Counted from the stretch's first letter, positions 16,500-25,895 are shown. The stretch is DNA of 64,000 nt from Lachnocurva sp045579705 (GCA_045579705.1 JAZNMP010000008.1:27097-91096), one strand, 5' to 3'. Made by a program: numbers and translations. The notes: a model not told the origin generated them from the sequence alone.

Positions 16500-16853
16500 A
16501 TGAAGAAAAATCTAATAATCACAGCGTTTGCTGGAGTTATTATTTTGTTTTTGGTATTTGCTTATAATTTCGATAAGGGCAAGCCGGTTTCGTTGAAGCT
16601 TGTAAATGACAGTGATAAAGCGGTTTCGAATATCACCTTAATATTTGAGACGAATATCACACAGGAACATAAACTTTCTGACTTGAAAGCTCACGAAACT
16701 TTCAAGGAGAAATATGATTATCCGAAGACGGATGCGGGTGAATGTCGCATCAAGCTTCGTTACGATGACGAGAATGGAAAGTCGAAGACAGTAGTCCTTT
16801 CTGGTTACGTAGAGACAAAGAGTTATATCAAAGTGCAGTACACTTTTAAGTAA
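16500..16853 (+). CDS. Small exported or membrane-anchored protein, unknown
   Basis: 117 residues. An N-terminal hydrophobic segment (residues 4-20) is followed by about 95 residues predicted outside the membrane, rich in strands, without cysteines. No family recognised. Start at 16500 because GAGGGGG (16489-16495) lies four bases upstream; an in-frame ATG at 16476 overlaps the previous gene and lacks a site. Confidence 0.65.
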   Translation: MKKNLIITAFAGVIILFLVFAYNFDKGKPVSLKLVNDSDKAVSNITLIFETNITQEHKLSDLKAHETFKEKYDYPKTDAGECRIKLRYDDENGKSKTVVLSGYVETKSYIKVQYTFK

Positions 16854-16860
16854 AAAAATA

Positions 16861-16903
16861 AAGCGCTTGTTCTAGGTTTGCCTGGAACAAGCGCTTCTTT
16901 TAT
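16861..16903. terminator. Strong terminator between converging genes
   Basis: AAGCGCTTGTTC (16861-16872) and GAACAAGCGCTT (16885-16896) are perfect 12-base arms. T-rich sequence follows on the right and A-rich sequence precedes on the left, so it can stop transcripts from both sides. Confidence 0.9.
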
Positions 16904-16930
16904 ATTTAATTAAATTTCTAAAGGCATTAT

Positions 16931-18163
16931 TTAGTCGATTTCAATCTTTTTTCCGTTGATAACTGCTGTATCGATGTCATCAATTGGAATTACGAGAACG
17001 CGCTCACCGTCGATGAATGTGGTGTTGATTCTGGCCTGTTTTTCCTCAGGGATACGAACGAGGATAGGTGGAAGATCTGTATCAGGAGTTTTGAGTCCTG
17101 CTTCTTCCATCTCGCGAGTCATTTCTACAACTTTGCGCTGGAGCTCTTTCTTCTCGAGTTTGAGCTCACCGTTCTTCATGAGCTTGTCGTCGACGAGTTC
17201 GTCAGCGAGTGGAAGCTTCTCTTCAAAGAAATCTTCGAAACGGTCGGAGATGAGAGTGGCCTGCTCTTCAGCGAAACCAGCGTCTTCGAGAACTGTAGCT
17301 ACATCGTCTTTGTTCATAACGAGAGGTTCTTCCTCGCCGCGGCGCTCAGTTTCTAGAGTGATAAAGTCTGAGAGGTTCTTCTGAACTTCGAGCATAGTGT
17401 CCATATTTTCTTCTTCGTCGGCACCGAGTGTCTCAGTCACGAGGTTTGTGAAAGCAGAACGCTTCTGGAAAGAAGTGTATTCGCTCTTAAGATTCAAAAC
17501 ATCGTTCCAGAGCTCTGTGTGTGGATTCTTAACATCCTTTGTGTAGACGAGCGCATGATGTAAATCAGTACTTCTTTCGGAAAAAGCTGGGAAAGTAAAC
17601 GCTGACTCACAAGTTCCAACTACCCAGTCACGCTCGAGTGCTTCGAATTTGTTATCGTCCTGATCATAACCGAGAACCTGCTTAGAAAGGTCGACAGGGC
17701 AGATAGCGCAGATGATGTATTCGTATACTTCTTCAGAATCATCGAGAGCGAGATTGTCAGAAGTCTTCATAGGAACGTCATATGCATCGTGGAAGAGCAG
17801 GATGAGATAGTTGTCGATTTTGTCGTATGAAGAGATTACTTTTTCATAGAACTCATCGAGAAGCTCGTCGTCTTCAAGTCTGCAGTCGCGAAGGCGAAGC
17901 AGGAGACTCTGTGAGCCGCCTTCTTCTTCGGCATCTGCAGCAAACTCGAGGTCGAGCAGGTTATTCATAAGCTTTCCAGACATGGATTTCTTTGCAATTT
18001 CCAAATACTTGAAAAGTTCATCGTCTGTTATATTTAAAAACGTATCACGGAAAGTGAGAATTTTCTCTTTGTTGCTGTTTACATAACATCCAGCGAGCTT
18101 GGAAAAAGTGGCTCCTTCCTTAGTAAAACGTCTCTTTATTTCGAGAATATCTTTTTTATTCAT
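16931..18163 (-). CDS. DUF4317 family protein
   Basis: 410 residues, soluble, strongly acidic. The start MNKKDILEIKRRFTKEGATFSKLAGCYVNSNKEKI is what I recall for DUF4317, a family frequent in Lachnospiraceae and other Clostridia with no known function. The central part contains conserved-looking AICPVDLSKQVLGYD and WVVGTCESAFTFPAFSERSTD; the C-terminal third is largely charged helix (KLEKKELQRKVVEMTREMEEA), followed by a strand-rich end. GGAGG precedes the ATG (revcomp of CCTCC near 18171). A single gene. Confidence 0.85.
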   Translation of the reverse strand: MNKKDILEIKRRFTKEGATFSKLAGCYVNSNKEKILTFRDTFLNITDDELFKYLEIAKKSMSGKLMNNLLDLEFAADAEEEGGSQSLLLRLRDCRLEDDELLDEFYEKVISSYDKIDNYLILLFHDAYDVPMKTSDNLALDDSEEVYEYIICAICPVDLSKQVLGYDQDDNKFEALERDWVVGTCESAFTFPAFSERSTDLHHALVYTKDVKNPHTELWNDVLNLKSEYTSFQKRSAFTNLVTETLGADEEENMDTMLEVQKNLSDFITLETERRGEEEPLVMNKDDVATVLEDAGFAEEQATLISDRFEDFFEEKLPLADELVDDKLMKNGELKLEKKELQRKVVEMTREMEEAGLKTPDTDLPPILVRIPEEKQARINTTFIDGERVLVIPIDDIDTAVINGKKIEID

Positions 18164-18318
18164 AGTTACCTCCTTAGTTTATGTCGCAACTTTAATATTA
18201 TATAAATTAGAAATCAAAATCTCAATATGAGAAATTTGAAAAAGACGAGCCTTTCTTCTTGAATTAAGGGGTGGTGTGATATAAACTATTAAAGATAAAT
18301 TTTTGGAGGGAGATTTTA

Positions 18319-19710
18319 ATGGATTTAGTAAGAGTTAGAGATCTCTATAAAGAGACAGAGAAATATAAAGATAAAGAGATAAAAGTAGGCGGATGGGTTC
18401 GTTCTATTCGTGCTTCAAAGAATTTCGGTTTCATCGTGGTTTCTGATGGAACTTTTTTCAAGACATTGCAGATTGTAATCCATGATGAAATGGAGAACTT
18501 CAAGGAAATCTCAAAGCTTAATGTAGGTGCAGCAATCATCTGCGAGGGTACACTCGTTATGACACCTGATGCAAAGCAGCCATTTGAGATTCAGGCAAAG
18601 AGCGTAACAGTAGAGGGTGAATCTACTCCAGATTATCCGCTTCAGAAGAAGAGACATACTATGGAATTCCTCCGTACTATGCCACACCTTCGTGCCAGAA
18701 CTAATACTTTCCAGGCAGTATTCAGAGTTCGTTCTCTTATAGCTTATGCTATTCATAAATTCTTCCAGGAGAGAGATTTCGTATATGTTCATACACCACT
18801 TATCACATCATCAGATGCTGAGGGTGCTGGTGAGATGTTCACAGTAACAACCATGGACATGAACGATGTTCCAAAGACTGAGGATGGACAGATCGATTAT
18901 TCAAAGGATTTCTTTGGAAAAAATACAAGCCTTACAGTTTCAGGTCAGCTTAATGGCGAAACATTCGCTCAGGCATTTAAAAATATCTATACTTTTGGAC
19001 CTACATTCAGAGCTGAGAACTCAAACACAACTCGTCATGCAGCTGAGTTCTGGATGATCGAACCTGAGATTTCATTTGCAGATCTCGAGGACGATATGGA
19101 ACTTGCTGAGGACATGCTTAAGTATGTAATCAACTACGTATTAGAGAATGCTCCAGAAGAGATGGAATTCTTCAACTCATTTGTAGACAAGGGACTTATC
19201 GAAAGACTTAAGAGTGTAGCTTCTGCAGACTTCGGTCGTATCACATACACAGATGCTATTAAAGAACTTGAGAAGCACAATGATAAATTTGATTACAAAG
19301 TTTCTTGGGGTGTTGATCTTCAGACAGAGCACGAGAGATTCCTTACAGAGGAAATCTTTAAGAAGCCTGTATTCGTAACTGACTATCCAAAGGAAATCAA
19401 AGCATTCTACATGAAGCTGAACCCAGATGGAAAGACAGTAGCAGCTATGGATTGTCTCGTACCAGGTATCGGTGAAATCATCGGCGGTAGCCAGAGAGAG
19501 GATGATTACGAACTTCTGAAGTCTCGTATCGAAGAACTCGGTATGACAGAAGAACAGTACGGATTCTACATGGATCTTCGTAAATATGGTTCATCACGTC
19601 ACGCAGGCTTCGGACTTGGATTTGAGAGATGTGTAATGTACCTGACAGGTATGTCAAACATCAGAGACGTACTTCCATTCCCTAGAACTGTAGGAAACTG
19701 CGAACTCTAA
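18319..19710 (+). CDS. asnS: Asparaginyl-tRNA synthetase
   Basis: Charges tRNA-Asn with asparagine. 463 residues, class IIb. N-terminal OB-fold anticodon-binding domain (about 1-110, with VGGWVRSIRASKNFGFI), then the catalytic domain with motif 2 FRAENSNTTRHAAEFWMIEPEI and motif 3 GFGLGFERCVMYLTG. TFGPTFRAENSNT distinguishes AsnRS from AspRS. GGAGGGAG lies upstream of the ATG. The 155-base leader lacks a T-box. Followed directly by asnA, so the organism makes free asparagine and charges it, instead of depending only on tRNA amidation. Confidence 0.96.
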   Translation: MDLVRVRDLYKETEKYKDKEIKVGGWVRSIRASKNFGFIVVSDGTFFKTLQIVIHDEMENFKEISKLNVGAAIICEGTLVMTPDAKQPFEIQAKSVTVEGESTPDYPLQKKRHTMEFLRTMPHLRARTNTFQAVFRVRSLIAYAIHKFFQERDFVYVHTPLITSSDAEGAGEMFTVTTMDMNDVPKTEDGQIDYSKDFFGKNTSLTVSGQLNGETFAQAFKNIYTFGPTFRAENSNTTRHAAEFWMIEPEISFADLEDDMELAEDMLKYVINYVLENAPEEMEFFNSFVDKGLIERLKSVASADFGRITYTDAIKELEKHNDKFDYKVSWGVDLQTEHERFLTEEIFKKPVFVTDYPKEIKAFYMKLNPDGKTVAAMDCLVPGIGEIIGGSQREDDYELLKSRIEELGMTEEQYGFYMDLRKYGSSRHAGFGLGFERCVMYLTGMSNIRDVLPFPRTVGNCEL

Positions 19711-19741
19711 AGTTTAAAAACATATTTTTTACATAAATATT

Positions 19742-19770
19742 TAGCCTGACAGGGTTGCCCCGTCAGGCTA
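19742..19770 (+). terminator. Hairpin between asnS and asnA
   Basis: TAGCCTGAC (19742-19750) and GTCAGGCTA (19762-19770) with GGG/CCC inside form a long stem, but no T run follows. It may moderate read-through or stabilise an RNA end instead of fully terminating. Confidence 0.5.
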
Positions 19771-19798
19771 TCTATATTATTAGAAGGAGATTACTATT

Positions 19799-20806
19799 AT
19801 GGCACGAATCGAAATTCCTGATGGCTACAAATCAGTACTGGATTTGCGTGAAACTCAGATTGCTATCAAATCTATCAAAGATTTCTTTCAGCAGATCCTC
19901 GCTACTGAATTGAATTTACATCGAGTAACAGCACCTTTGTTTGTAGATCCGAATTCCGGTATGAACGATAATCTAAACGGCGTCGAGAGACCTGTTTCTT
20001 TTGATATCGGCCATGATGGGAAGAATCTCGAAATCGTACATTCTCTCGCGAAGTGGAAGAGATATGCTCTGAAAAAATACGGCTTTCATCTCTACGAAGG
20101 CCTCTACACTGATATGAATGCCATCCGTCGAGATGAAGAAATCGACAATATCCATTCTATCTATGTGGATCAGTGGGACTGGGAGAAGATCATCACTAAA
20201 GATGATAGAACTATAGAGTATTTTGAAGATACAGTGAAGAAGGTATATGAAGCTATTCGCCTGACTGAACTTCATATGTCAAACCTCTATAGCTACATTA
20301 AATGTATCCTTCCTGAGAAGATATTCTTCATCACTTCTCAGGAACTGTTGGACAAATATCCTGAACTTACTCCCAAGCAGAGAGAGTATGAAATTACAAA
20401 ACTAAAAGGTGCGGTTTGTATCGAACAGATTGGCGGAACTCTTACAAATGGTGAGCCTCACGATAATCGTGCACCTGATTATGATGACTGGAGCTTAAAT
20501 GGAGATATCCTTGTTTATGATCCTATCATCGATACAGCACTCGAGCTTAGTTCAATGGGAATTCGTGTAGACGAAGATGCACTTCTTAAGCAACTTCGTG
20601 AATCACATTGTGAGACTAGAGCGTCTCTTCCTTTCCAGAGAGCTATCTTAGAAGGCTTAGTACCATACACAGTAGGTGGTGGTATCGGTCAGTCCAGAAT
20701 CTGTATGTTTTTCCTGAGAAAAGCTCACATCGGAGAAGTACAGGTTTCAGAATGGCCACAGGAAGTATTGCGCTATGCAATCGAACGTGATTTAAAGATT
20801 CTATAA
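19799..20806 (+). CDS. asnA: Aspartate--ammonia ligase (asparagine synthetase A)
   Basis: Makes asparagine from aspartate, ammonia and ATP. 335 residues, normal for AsnA, which shares its fold with class II AspRS/AsnRS. LFVDPNSGMNDNLNGVERPVSFD near the N-terminus, SIYVDQWDWEK, and the C-terminal class-II-like YTVGGGIGQSRICMFFLRKAHIGEVQVSEWP are family hallmarks. AGAAGGAG lies upstream of the ATG. Its place between asnS and pcrA suggests the asnS-asnA pair as the functional unit, with pcrA behind it by 16 bases. Confidence 0.96.
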   Translation: MARIEIPDGYKSVLDLRETQIAIKSIKDFFQQILATELNLHRVTAPLFVDPNSGMNDNLNGVERPVSFDIGHDGKNLEIVHSLAKWKRYALKKYGFHLYEGLYTDMNAIRRDEEIDNIHSIYVDQWDWEKIITKDDRTIEYFEDTVKKVYEAIRLTELHMSNLYSYIKCILPEKIFFITSQELLDKYPELTPKQREYEITKLKGAVCIEQIGGTLTNGEPHDNRAPDYDDWSLNGDILVYDPIIDTALELSSMGIRVDEDALLKQLRESHCETRASLPFQRAILEGLVPYTVGGGIGQSRICMFFLRKAHIGEVQVSEWPQEVLRYAIERDLKIL

Positions 20807-20822
20807 GTTATGGAGAGTTATA

Positions 20823-23135
20823 TTGCAGTTAGAAGGTTTAAATAAAGAACAGTTATTAGGTGTCACTACTACAGAAGGTCCCCTTCTGATCCTCGCCGGA
20901 GCGGGTTCAGGAAAGACGAGAGTGTTGACATATAGAACAGCTTATCTCATCGAAGAGCTTGGGGTTGAGCCATACAATATTATGGCGATTACCTTCACGA
21001 ACAAAGCCGCAAAGGAAATGAGAGAGCGAATCGATAAATTAGTTGGAACTTCAAATGGTGGCGTTTGGGTTTCCACCTTCCATTCCGCTTGTGTGAAGAT
21101 ACTTCGCCGCTTCGCGGAAAAAATAGGTTATGGAAACAACTTTACCATCTATGATTCAGATGATTCAAAGACTCTGATGAAGCATATCTTAAAGGATATG
21201 CAGATTGACTCAAAGCAGTTTAAAGAGAAGATGTTTTTAAATGAAATCTCAAGTGCAAAGAATGAGTTGATCGGATCTTTAGAGTATAGAAGCCGTTTTT
21301 CCAATGATTATAAGTTAAATCTCGTAGGACAGGTTTATCAGGAATATGAATCCCGCCTTCGTCAGAACAATGCTTTTGACTTTGACGATTTGATTATGAA
21401 GACAGTAGAACTGTTTAAGAATGTTCCTGAAGTTTTGAATCTGTATCAGGACAGACTTCACTATGTGATGGTCGACGAGTACCAGGATACAAACAATGCT
21501 CAGTTTGAGCTGATCAGACTGCTTGCTGGTCGTAGACAGAATCTATGCGTAGTAGGTGATGATGATCAGTCTATCTACAAATTTAGAGGAGCAAATATCT
21601 ATAATATTCTAAACTTTGAGAAACACTTCCCAAGTGCAAAGGTTATCAAGCTCGAGCAGAATTATCGTTCTACACAGATCATTCTGGATGCTGCAAACGA
21701 GGTTATTAAGAACAACGTAGGCCGTAAGTCAAAGAAGCTTTGGACAGAGAATGGAGACGGAGACAAGATTACTTTCCGTCAGTTTGAATCAGCATATGAA
21801 GAGGCTGATTATATCGCTATGGATATCACAGCAAAGGCTAGAGACGGTCGTTTTGAGTACAAAGATGATGCAATCCTCTACAGAACGAACGCTCAGTCTC
21901 GTATTTTAGAAGAGAAGCTTATGCACCTGAATATCCCTTACAAGATTATTGGTGGCGTAAACTTCTATTCTCGTTTGGAAATCAAAGACATTCTCGCTTA
22001 CTTGCATGTAATCGAAAATGTCTCAGATGAGATTGCGGTACGTCGAGTAATAAATGTTCCAAAACGTGGAATCGGTGCAGCATCTCTCGAAAAGGTTTCT
22101 ACCTTTGCCAGAGCGAACGGATATACTTTTTACGAATCTTTGCTTCGTGCTAGAGAAATTCCTACTTTGGGTAAGGCTGCAGACAAGATCCAGAAGTTTA
22201 CAGATCTAATTGAGAAGCTTAGAAATGATGTAAAGACAGAGCGTAGAATCGCACTTCTCATCAGAAATGTATATGAACTTTCCGGTTATGCTGAGGCTCT
22301 CCGTTTAGAAAATACAGATGAGGCAAAAGCTCGTCTCGAAAACCTGGAAGAACTTTATGCAAAGGGTGTTTCCTATGATGAGACAGCAGAGGAACCAACA
22401 CTTACAGGCTTTCTCGAGGAAGTTGCCCTCGTGGCAGAAATCGACAATCTCGAAGAGTCAAAGGATTATGTAGTTCTCATGACTCTGCACAGCGCAAAGG
22501 GACTTGAGTTCCCTAACGTTTATATGGCAGGTATGGAAGATGGACTGTTCCCAGGTTTCATGTCTATGATGGCTGGCGATGACAGCGAAGATATGGAAGA
22601 GGAGAGACGTCTGTGCTATGTTGGAATCACTCGTGCAAAACAGCGCCTCGTGATGACAGCAGCCAAGAAGCGTATGCTTCGCGGTGAGATTCAGTATTCA
22701 TCAGCGTCACGTTTTATTAAGGAGATTCCAAATAAGCTTCTCGACGATCATAGCCCATCTATGTATGAGTTAGGTTTTGCCGGAAAAAAAGAAGATTCTT
22801 TTTCTCCAAAGAAGCCTCTTCGTTCAGTGTCTACATCGTATGGTTCAGCCGGAAACACATCATACAGCTCATCTGGAAGTACATCATTCGGCTCATCTGG
22901 AAGTACCATCTATGGTGCAAAGAAGCCTGCTTTCGCTTCGGGAAGCTACGGAAATAGCGTACAGAAGAAGCTTCCGGATTATGTGGTTGGTGATCGCATC
23001 AAGCATAGAAAATTCGGTGAAGGTGTTGTTTCAGACATCCTCGACAAGGGACGTGATTATGAAGTAACAGTTCTCTTTGATACAGCTGGACCAAAGAAGA
23101 TGTTTGCTTCATTTGCAAAGCTTGAAAAGATATAA
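20823..23135 (+). CDS. pcrA: ATP-dependent DNA helicase PcrA/UvrD
   Basis: 3'-5' SF1A helicase of repair and replication. 770 residues. Walker A GAGSGKTRVLTYR (near 25), Walker B VDEYQDTNNAQ (near 220), GDDDQSIYKFRGA, TLHSAKGLEFPNVYMAG and ITRAKQRL. The C-terminus VGDRIKHRKFGEGVV is the PcrA RNA-polymerase-binding Tudor-like piece. Between helicase core and this tail lies an odd low-complexity stretch (about residues 672-705) of Ser, Gly, Thr and Tyr built from 24-base DNA repeats (22866 and 22890). The start codon is TTG, with GGAGAG six bases upstream. Confidence 0.95.
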   Translation: MQLEGLNKEQLLGVTTTEGPLLILAGAGSGKTRVLTYRTAYLIEELGVEPYNIMAITFTNKAAKEMRERIDKLVGTSNGGVWVSTFHSACVKILRRFAEKIGYGNNFTIYDSDDSKTLMKHILKDMQIDSKQFKEKMFLNEISSAKNELIGSLEYRSRFSNDYKLNLVGQVYQEYESRLRQNNAFDFDDLIMKTVELFKNVPEVLNLYQDRLHYVMVDEYQDTNNAQFELIRLLAGRRQNLCVVGDDDQSIYKFRGANIYNILNFEKHFPSAKVIKLEQNYRSTQIILDAANEVIKNNVGRKSKKLWTENGDGDKITFRQFESAYEEADYIAMDITAKARDGRFEYKDDAILYRTNAQSRILEEKLMHLNIPYKIIGGVNFYSRLEIKDILAYLHVIENVSDEIAVRRVINVPKRGIGAASLEKVSTFARANGYTFYESLLRAREIPTLGKAADKIQKFTDLIEKLRNDVKTERRIALLIRNVYELSGYAEALRLENTDEAKARLENLEELYAKGVSYDETAEEPTLTGFLEEVALVAEIDNLEESKDYVVLMTLHSAKGLEFPNVYMAGMEDGLFPGFMSMMAGDDSEDMEEERRLCYVGITRAKQRLVMTAAKKRMLRGEIQYSSASRFIKEIPNKLLDDHSPSMYELGFAGKKEDSFSPKKPLRSVSTSYGSAGNTSYSSSGSTSFGSSGSTIYGAKKPAFASGSYGNSVQKKLPDYVVGDRIKHRKFGEGVVSDILDKGRDYEVTVLFDTAGPKKMFASFAKLEKI

Positions 23136-23184
23136 TATTAATACACGTGCTTTTAATAATTGTTATACAACTTAAAGCCGGATA

Positions 23185-23193
23185 TGCTATAAT
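23185..23193 (+). promoter_or_regulatory. Extended -10 promoter before the small acidic gene
   Basis: TGCTATAAT (TG at 23185-23186, TATAAT at 23188-23193) is an extended -10; no good -35 lies at the normal distance. It would drive the 61-residue gene and rlmD. Confidence 0.5.
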
Positions 23194-23241
23194 TTAACTA
23201 GTTAATTAGGAAACTCTTGGGTTAATGAGAGGGGCTATAAT

Positions 23242-23427
23242 ATGAAAAAAGGAACAATTGGTAAGATTATCGGATTTGTAATAGCAGTAGCAGCAATTTG
23301 TGCAGCAGCATATGCTTTGTATCGTTATTTGGTTCCAGAACTCGATGACGAGTTCGAAGAAGATATCGATGATGTCTTTGGACCAGATGATAGCGATTTT
23401 GATGAAGAGCTATTCGAAGAAGAGTAA
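23242..23427 (+). CDS. Small acidic membrane protein, unknown
   Basis: 61 residues. A short basic start, a membrane segment at about 8-27 (IIGFVIAVAAICAAAYALY), then a tail in which more than half the residues are Asp or Glu. No family recognised. An in/out guess by the positive-inside rule puts the acidic tail outside. GAGAGGGG lies upstream of the ATG. The rlmD start is 21 bases after its stop, so the two share a transcript. Confidence 0.65.
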   Translation: MKKGTIGKIIGFVIAVAAICAAAYALYRYLVPELDDEFEEDIDDVFGPDDSDFDEELFEEE

Positions 23428-23448
23428 AGATTTAAAGGATTTAAATTA

Positions 23449-24834
23449 ATGAAAAAAGGTGACCTTGTAGTAGGAGTAGTCGAGAAGCTTAAATTTCCAA
23501 ATGTTGGTTTGGTTTCAGTTGAAGGCGAAACTATTGAAGTAAAGAATGTCATCCCGGGCCAGAAGATTGAGCTTAGGGTGGCAAAGGCAGGTCGCGGCAG
23601 AATGAAAGGACGGCTACAGCGTATACTGGAGCCGTCTTCTTTTGAGAATGCCGACCAGGTTTGCCCGCATTTTGGTATCTGTGGCGGATGTTTCATGCAG
23701 ACTGTGCCTTACGATAAACAGTTAGAATTAAAAGAGCAGATGATTCGTCGCATGTTTGTTCCGGTCATGGGCGAAGAGAAGTTTGACAGTGTCTATGAAG
23801 GGATAAAGGCAAGTCCACTTTCACGAGAATATAGAAACAAGATGGAATTCTCCTTTGGAAACGAAGTAAAGGACGGTCCGCTTCGCCTCGGTATGCACAA
23901 GCGAGGTTCTTTCTACGATATTGTGGAAGTGACTGATTGTCAGATTTGTGATGAGACTTTTAGAGGCATCCTTTCGACTACGGTAGATTTTTTCCGTAAA
24001 AAGGAACTCGACTTCTTCCACAAGATGGCTCACACTGGTTATCTAAGACACCTCCTCGTCAGAGAAGGTCAGATGGAGGGACAGTATCTCGTCGATTTGG
24101 TTACATCTACTCAGATTGATGCTGATTTCGAGAAGGAACTTCTCGATGAATGGGTATCTCTCCTGACGGAAAAATACTCCGATGGTCGTATCGTGGGCAT
24201 TCTTCATACTAGAAATGATAGCCAGTCAGATGCGGTTATCGATGAAGGAACAGACATCCTCTATGGGCAGAATTATTTCTATGAGTCTCTGCTGGGGCTC
24301 AAGTTTAAAGTTACTCCGTTCTCGTTCTTCCAGACAAACTCAAAGGGCGCAGAAGTGCTCTACAGCGAGGCTCGTGACTACATACTTTCTGATGGTGAGA
24401 AACTCGGAGAAGTGTTTGATTTGTATTCGGGAACAGGAACTATCGCGCAGGTTCTCTCGCCTTCATGCGTGCATGTAACTGGTGTAGAAATCGTCGAGGA
24501 AGCTGTTGAAGCTGCTAAAGAGAATGCTGCTTTGAATGGACTTACAAATTGCGATTTCATCGCTGGTGATGTGTTCAAGGTATTGGAAGGGCTTGAAACT
24601 AAGCCTGATATGATTGTGCTCGACCCGCCTCGTGATGGTGTGGCGCCAAAGGCATTGAAGAAGATTATTTCTTATGGTGTAGACAAGATGATCTATATCG
24701 CCTGCAAGCCATCAAGCTTGGCTCGTGATATTCCTACACTTGAAGAAGCTGGCTACAAAGTGGTTCGTATGGGACTTGTCGACATGTTCCCAAGCACGGC
24801 GAATGTAGAGACTGTTTGTTTGCTTTCCAAGTGA
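23449..24834 (+). CDS. rlmD: 23S rRNA (uracil-5-)-methyltransferase RlmD/RumA type
   Basis: SAM-dependent 5-methyluridine methyltransferase of 23S rRNA. 461 residues. N-terminal TRAM domain (about 1-60), iron-sulfur cysteines in CPHFGICGGC (near 75-84) with a later Cys pair in TDCQIC, SAM site FDLYSGTGTIAQ (near 324), LDPPRDGVAPKAL (near 388) and the catalytic Cys in YIACKPSSLARD (near 424). It ends NVETVCLLSK and a TGA; the same frame then stays open for a further 95 codons (next entry). Its last codons are the left junction of the IME: the serine recombinase at the other end finishes with the near-identical VEMLCLLTK. Confidence 0.95.
   Translation: MKKGDLVVGVVEKLKFPNVGLVSVEGETIEVKNVIPGQKIELRVAKAGRGRMKGRLQRILEPSSFENADQVCPHFGICGGCFMQTVPYDKQLELKEQMIRRMFVPVMGEEKFDSVYEGIKASPLSREYRNKMEFSFGNEVKDGPLRLGMHKRGSFYDIVEVTDCQICDETFRGILSTTVDFFRKKELDFFHKMAHTGYLRHLLVREGQMEGQYLVDLVTSTQIDADFEKELLDEWVSLLTEKYSDGRIVGILHTRNDSQSDAVIDEGTDILYGQNYFYESLLGLKFKVTPFSFFQTNSKGAEVLYSEARDYILSDGEKLGEVFDLYSGTGTIAQVLSPSCVHVTGVEIVEEAVEAAKENAALNGLTNCDFIAGDVFKVLEGLETKPDMIVLDPPRDGVAPKALKKIISYGVDKMIYIACKPSSLARDIPTLEEAGYKVVRMGLVDMFPSTANVETVCLLSK
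24815..24821 (+). other. attL core candidate of the IME
   Basis: TTTGTTT lies in the last codons of rlmD and occurs in the same codon phase in the last codons of the recombinase at 41726-41732. The surrounding 30 bases match at about 18 positions. Serine integrases cross over within a short shared core, so this is a reasonable attL/attR pair, but exact ends are inferred. Confidence 0.55.
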
Positions 24835-25122
24835 GATGTCAAGTCTCAAAAACTGCGAGTTGAGTTCAGTCTGGAGGATATGGATACAGACGGATTCAAG
24901 AAGGGGGCGACCTATAATGCCATACGGGATTGGATAAAAGCAAAATATGGTTATCGGGTGACGAATCTGAACATCGCCCAGGTGAAACAGAAGCATGGGA
25001 TCATAGAACGAGAGAATTATAATAAGCCGAAATCTCCCGATAGTAAGCAGCCAGGATGCCCGGAGGAAAAGGTTAAGTCTATCGAGGATGCTATGAGGCA
25101 TTTTCAGATGATAGGAGAATAG
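24835..25122 (+). pseudogene. C-terminal tail fragment in frame with rlmD
   Basis: Right after the rlmD TGA the same frame is open for 95 codons and ends in a stop at 25120-25122. The peptide includes TYNAIRDWIKAKYG, LNIAQVKQKHGI and ENYNKPKSPDS. I recall segments of this kind as C-terminal tails of RlmD-annotated and other mobile-element-linked proteins in Lachnospiraceae, but cannot search. If read alone it could start at ATG 24880, but GGAGG lies only two bases before that codon. It is either a tail cut off from rlmD by a stop codon or a separate small DNA-binding-like protein. Confidence 0.55.
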
Positions 25123-25127
25123 TAAAG

Positions 25128-25895
25128 ATGAGAGAGAGTATAAAGGTTATTAAGTGGTGTGGACTTATATCATTCATATTTTTGGTTTTGACTTATTTGG
25201 TTACGGTTAACTCTGAGGTGCATTATATAGAGTTAAATACGGTGTGGATATCTAATAGTTTTTTTCTCACGCTATTTGGTGGTGTGTTTGCAAGTATGTT
25301 AGTAGTGGTTCTATGTGAAATCCAGAAATATCTAAATACAAAGACGAATACGGAACAATACTTATTTTTTCAGGGTTTATATTTATATCAAGCATTAATG
25401 CAAATGAAGATAATCATAGAAGATTATAATAATGATAACGAGCGAGTAATCCCAGAAAACCTACTTGATGAATCAGTCAGAATGATTCAAAGTGAGATAA
25501 GTGCGCTTGAATTAACGGATTATGCAACATTTAGGCAAATTGAGAAGTCATTGATGTATGAACATAGAAAGTTTTGCTTGGAATCAATACCGAGGATACG
25601 ACCAGTTTTACAGAGTTCAACCCGATTGAAACTTGCAATAAACGAAACAGTAGTAGAACAATTACAGGAGAGCCTAAAAGCTAAACTGTACATAAATTCA
25701 TCAGGAAGGATAACTTCTCGGAGCGTTCAGGTGGCAAAGGTATTAAATGATGAATTGTTGCATATTTCTTGTGCGATTGAATTAGTTGATAATTATATTT
25801 ATAAGATAGATAAGTTTTGTAATAATAGATATGTGTGGGATAAGGTAAAAGAACAAATGAATTTTTTACATGTGGGAAAAGAATTATCTCAATAG
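25128..25895 (+). CDS. Two-TM membrane protein of the cargo cluster, unknown
   Basis: 255 residues. Membrane segments at about 12-30 and 45-65, then about 190 residues of mostly helical cytoplasmic domain with no recognised motif. Starts five bases after the tail fragment, with GGAG upstream of the ATG. The helicase gene follows after 26 bases and the ATPase-helicase gene 36 bases after that, so the three form one tight cluster. A membrane partner beside nucleic-acid-processing enzymes is a frequent theme in defence systems, where it can act as effector; that reading is inference only. Its sequence looks AT-richer than the mobilisation genes downstream. Confidence 0.65.
   Translation: MRESIKVIKWCGLISFIFLVLTYLVTVNSEVHYIELNTVWISNSFFLTLFGGVFASMLVVVLCEIQKYLNTKTNTEQYLFFQGLYLYQALMQMKIIIEDYNNDNERVIPENLLDESVRMIQSEISALELTDYATFRQIEKSLMYEHRKFCLESIPRIRPVLQSSTRLKLAINETVVEQLQESLKAKLYINSSGRITSRSVQVAKVLNDELLHISCAIELVDNYIYKIDKFCNNRYVWDKVKEQMNFLHVGKELSQ

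Noticed and set aside
18164..18318. T-box leader for asnS
   Set aside because: A GGGGTGGTGTG stretch recalls the T-box end, but the specifier stem, the TGG-type bulge and a following terminator are missing and the leader is too short.
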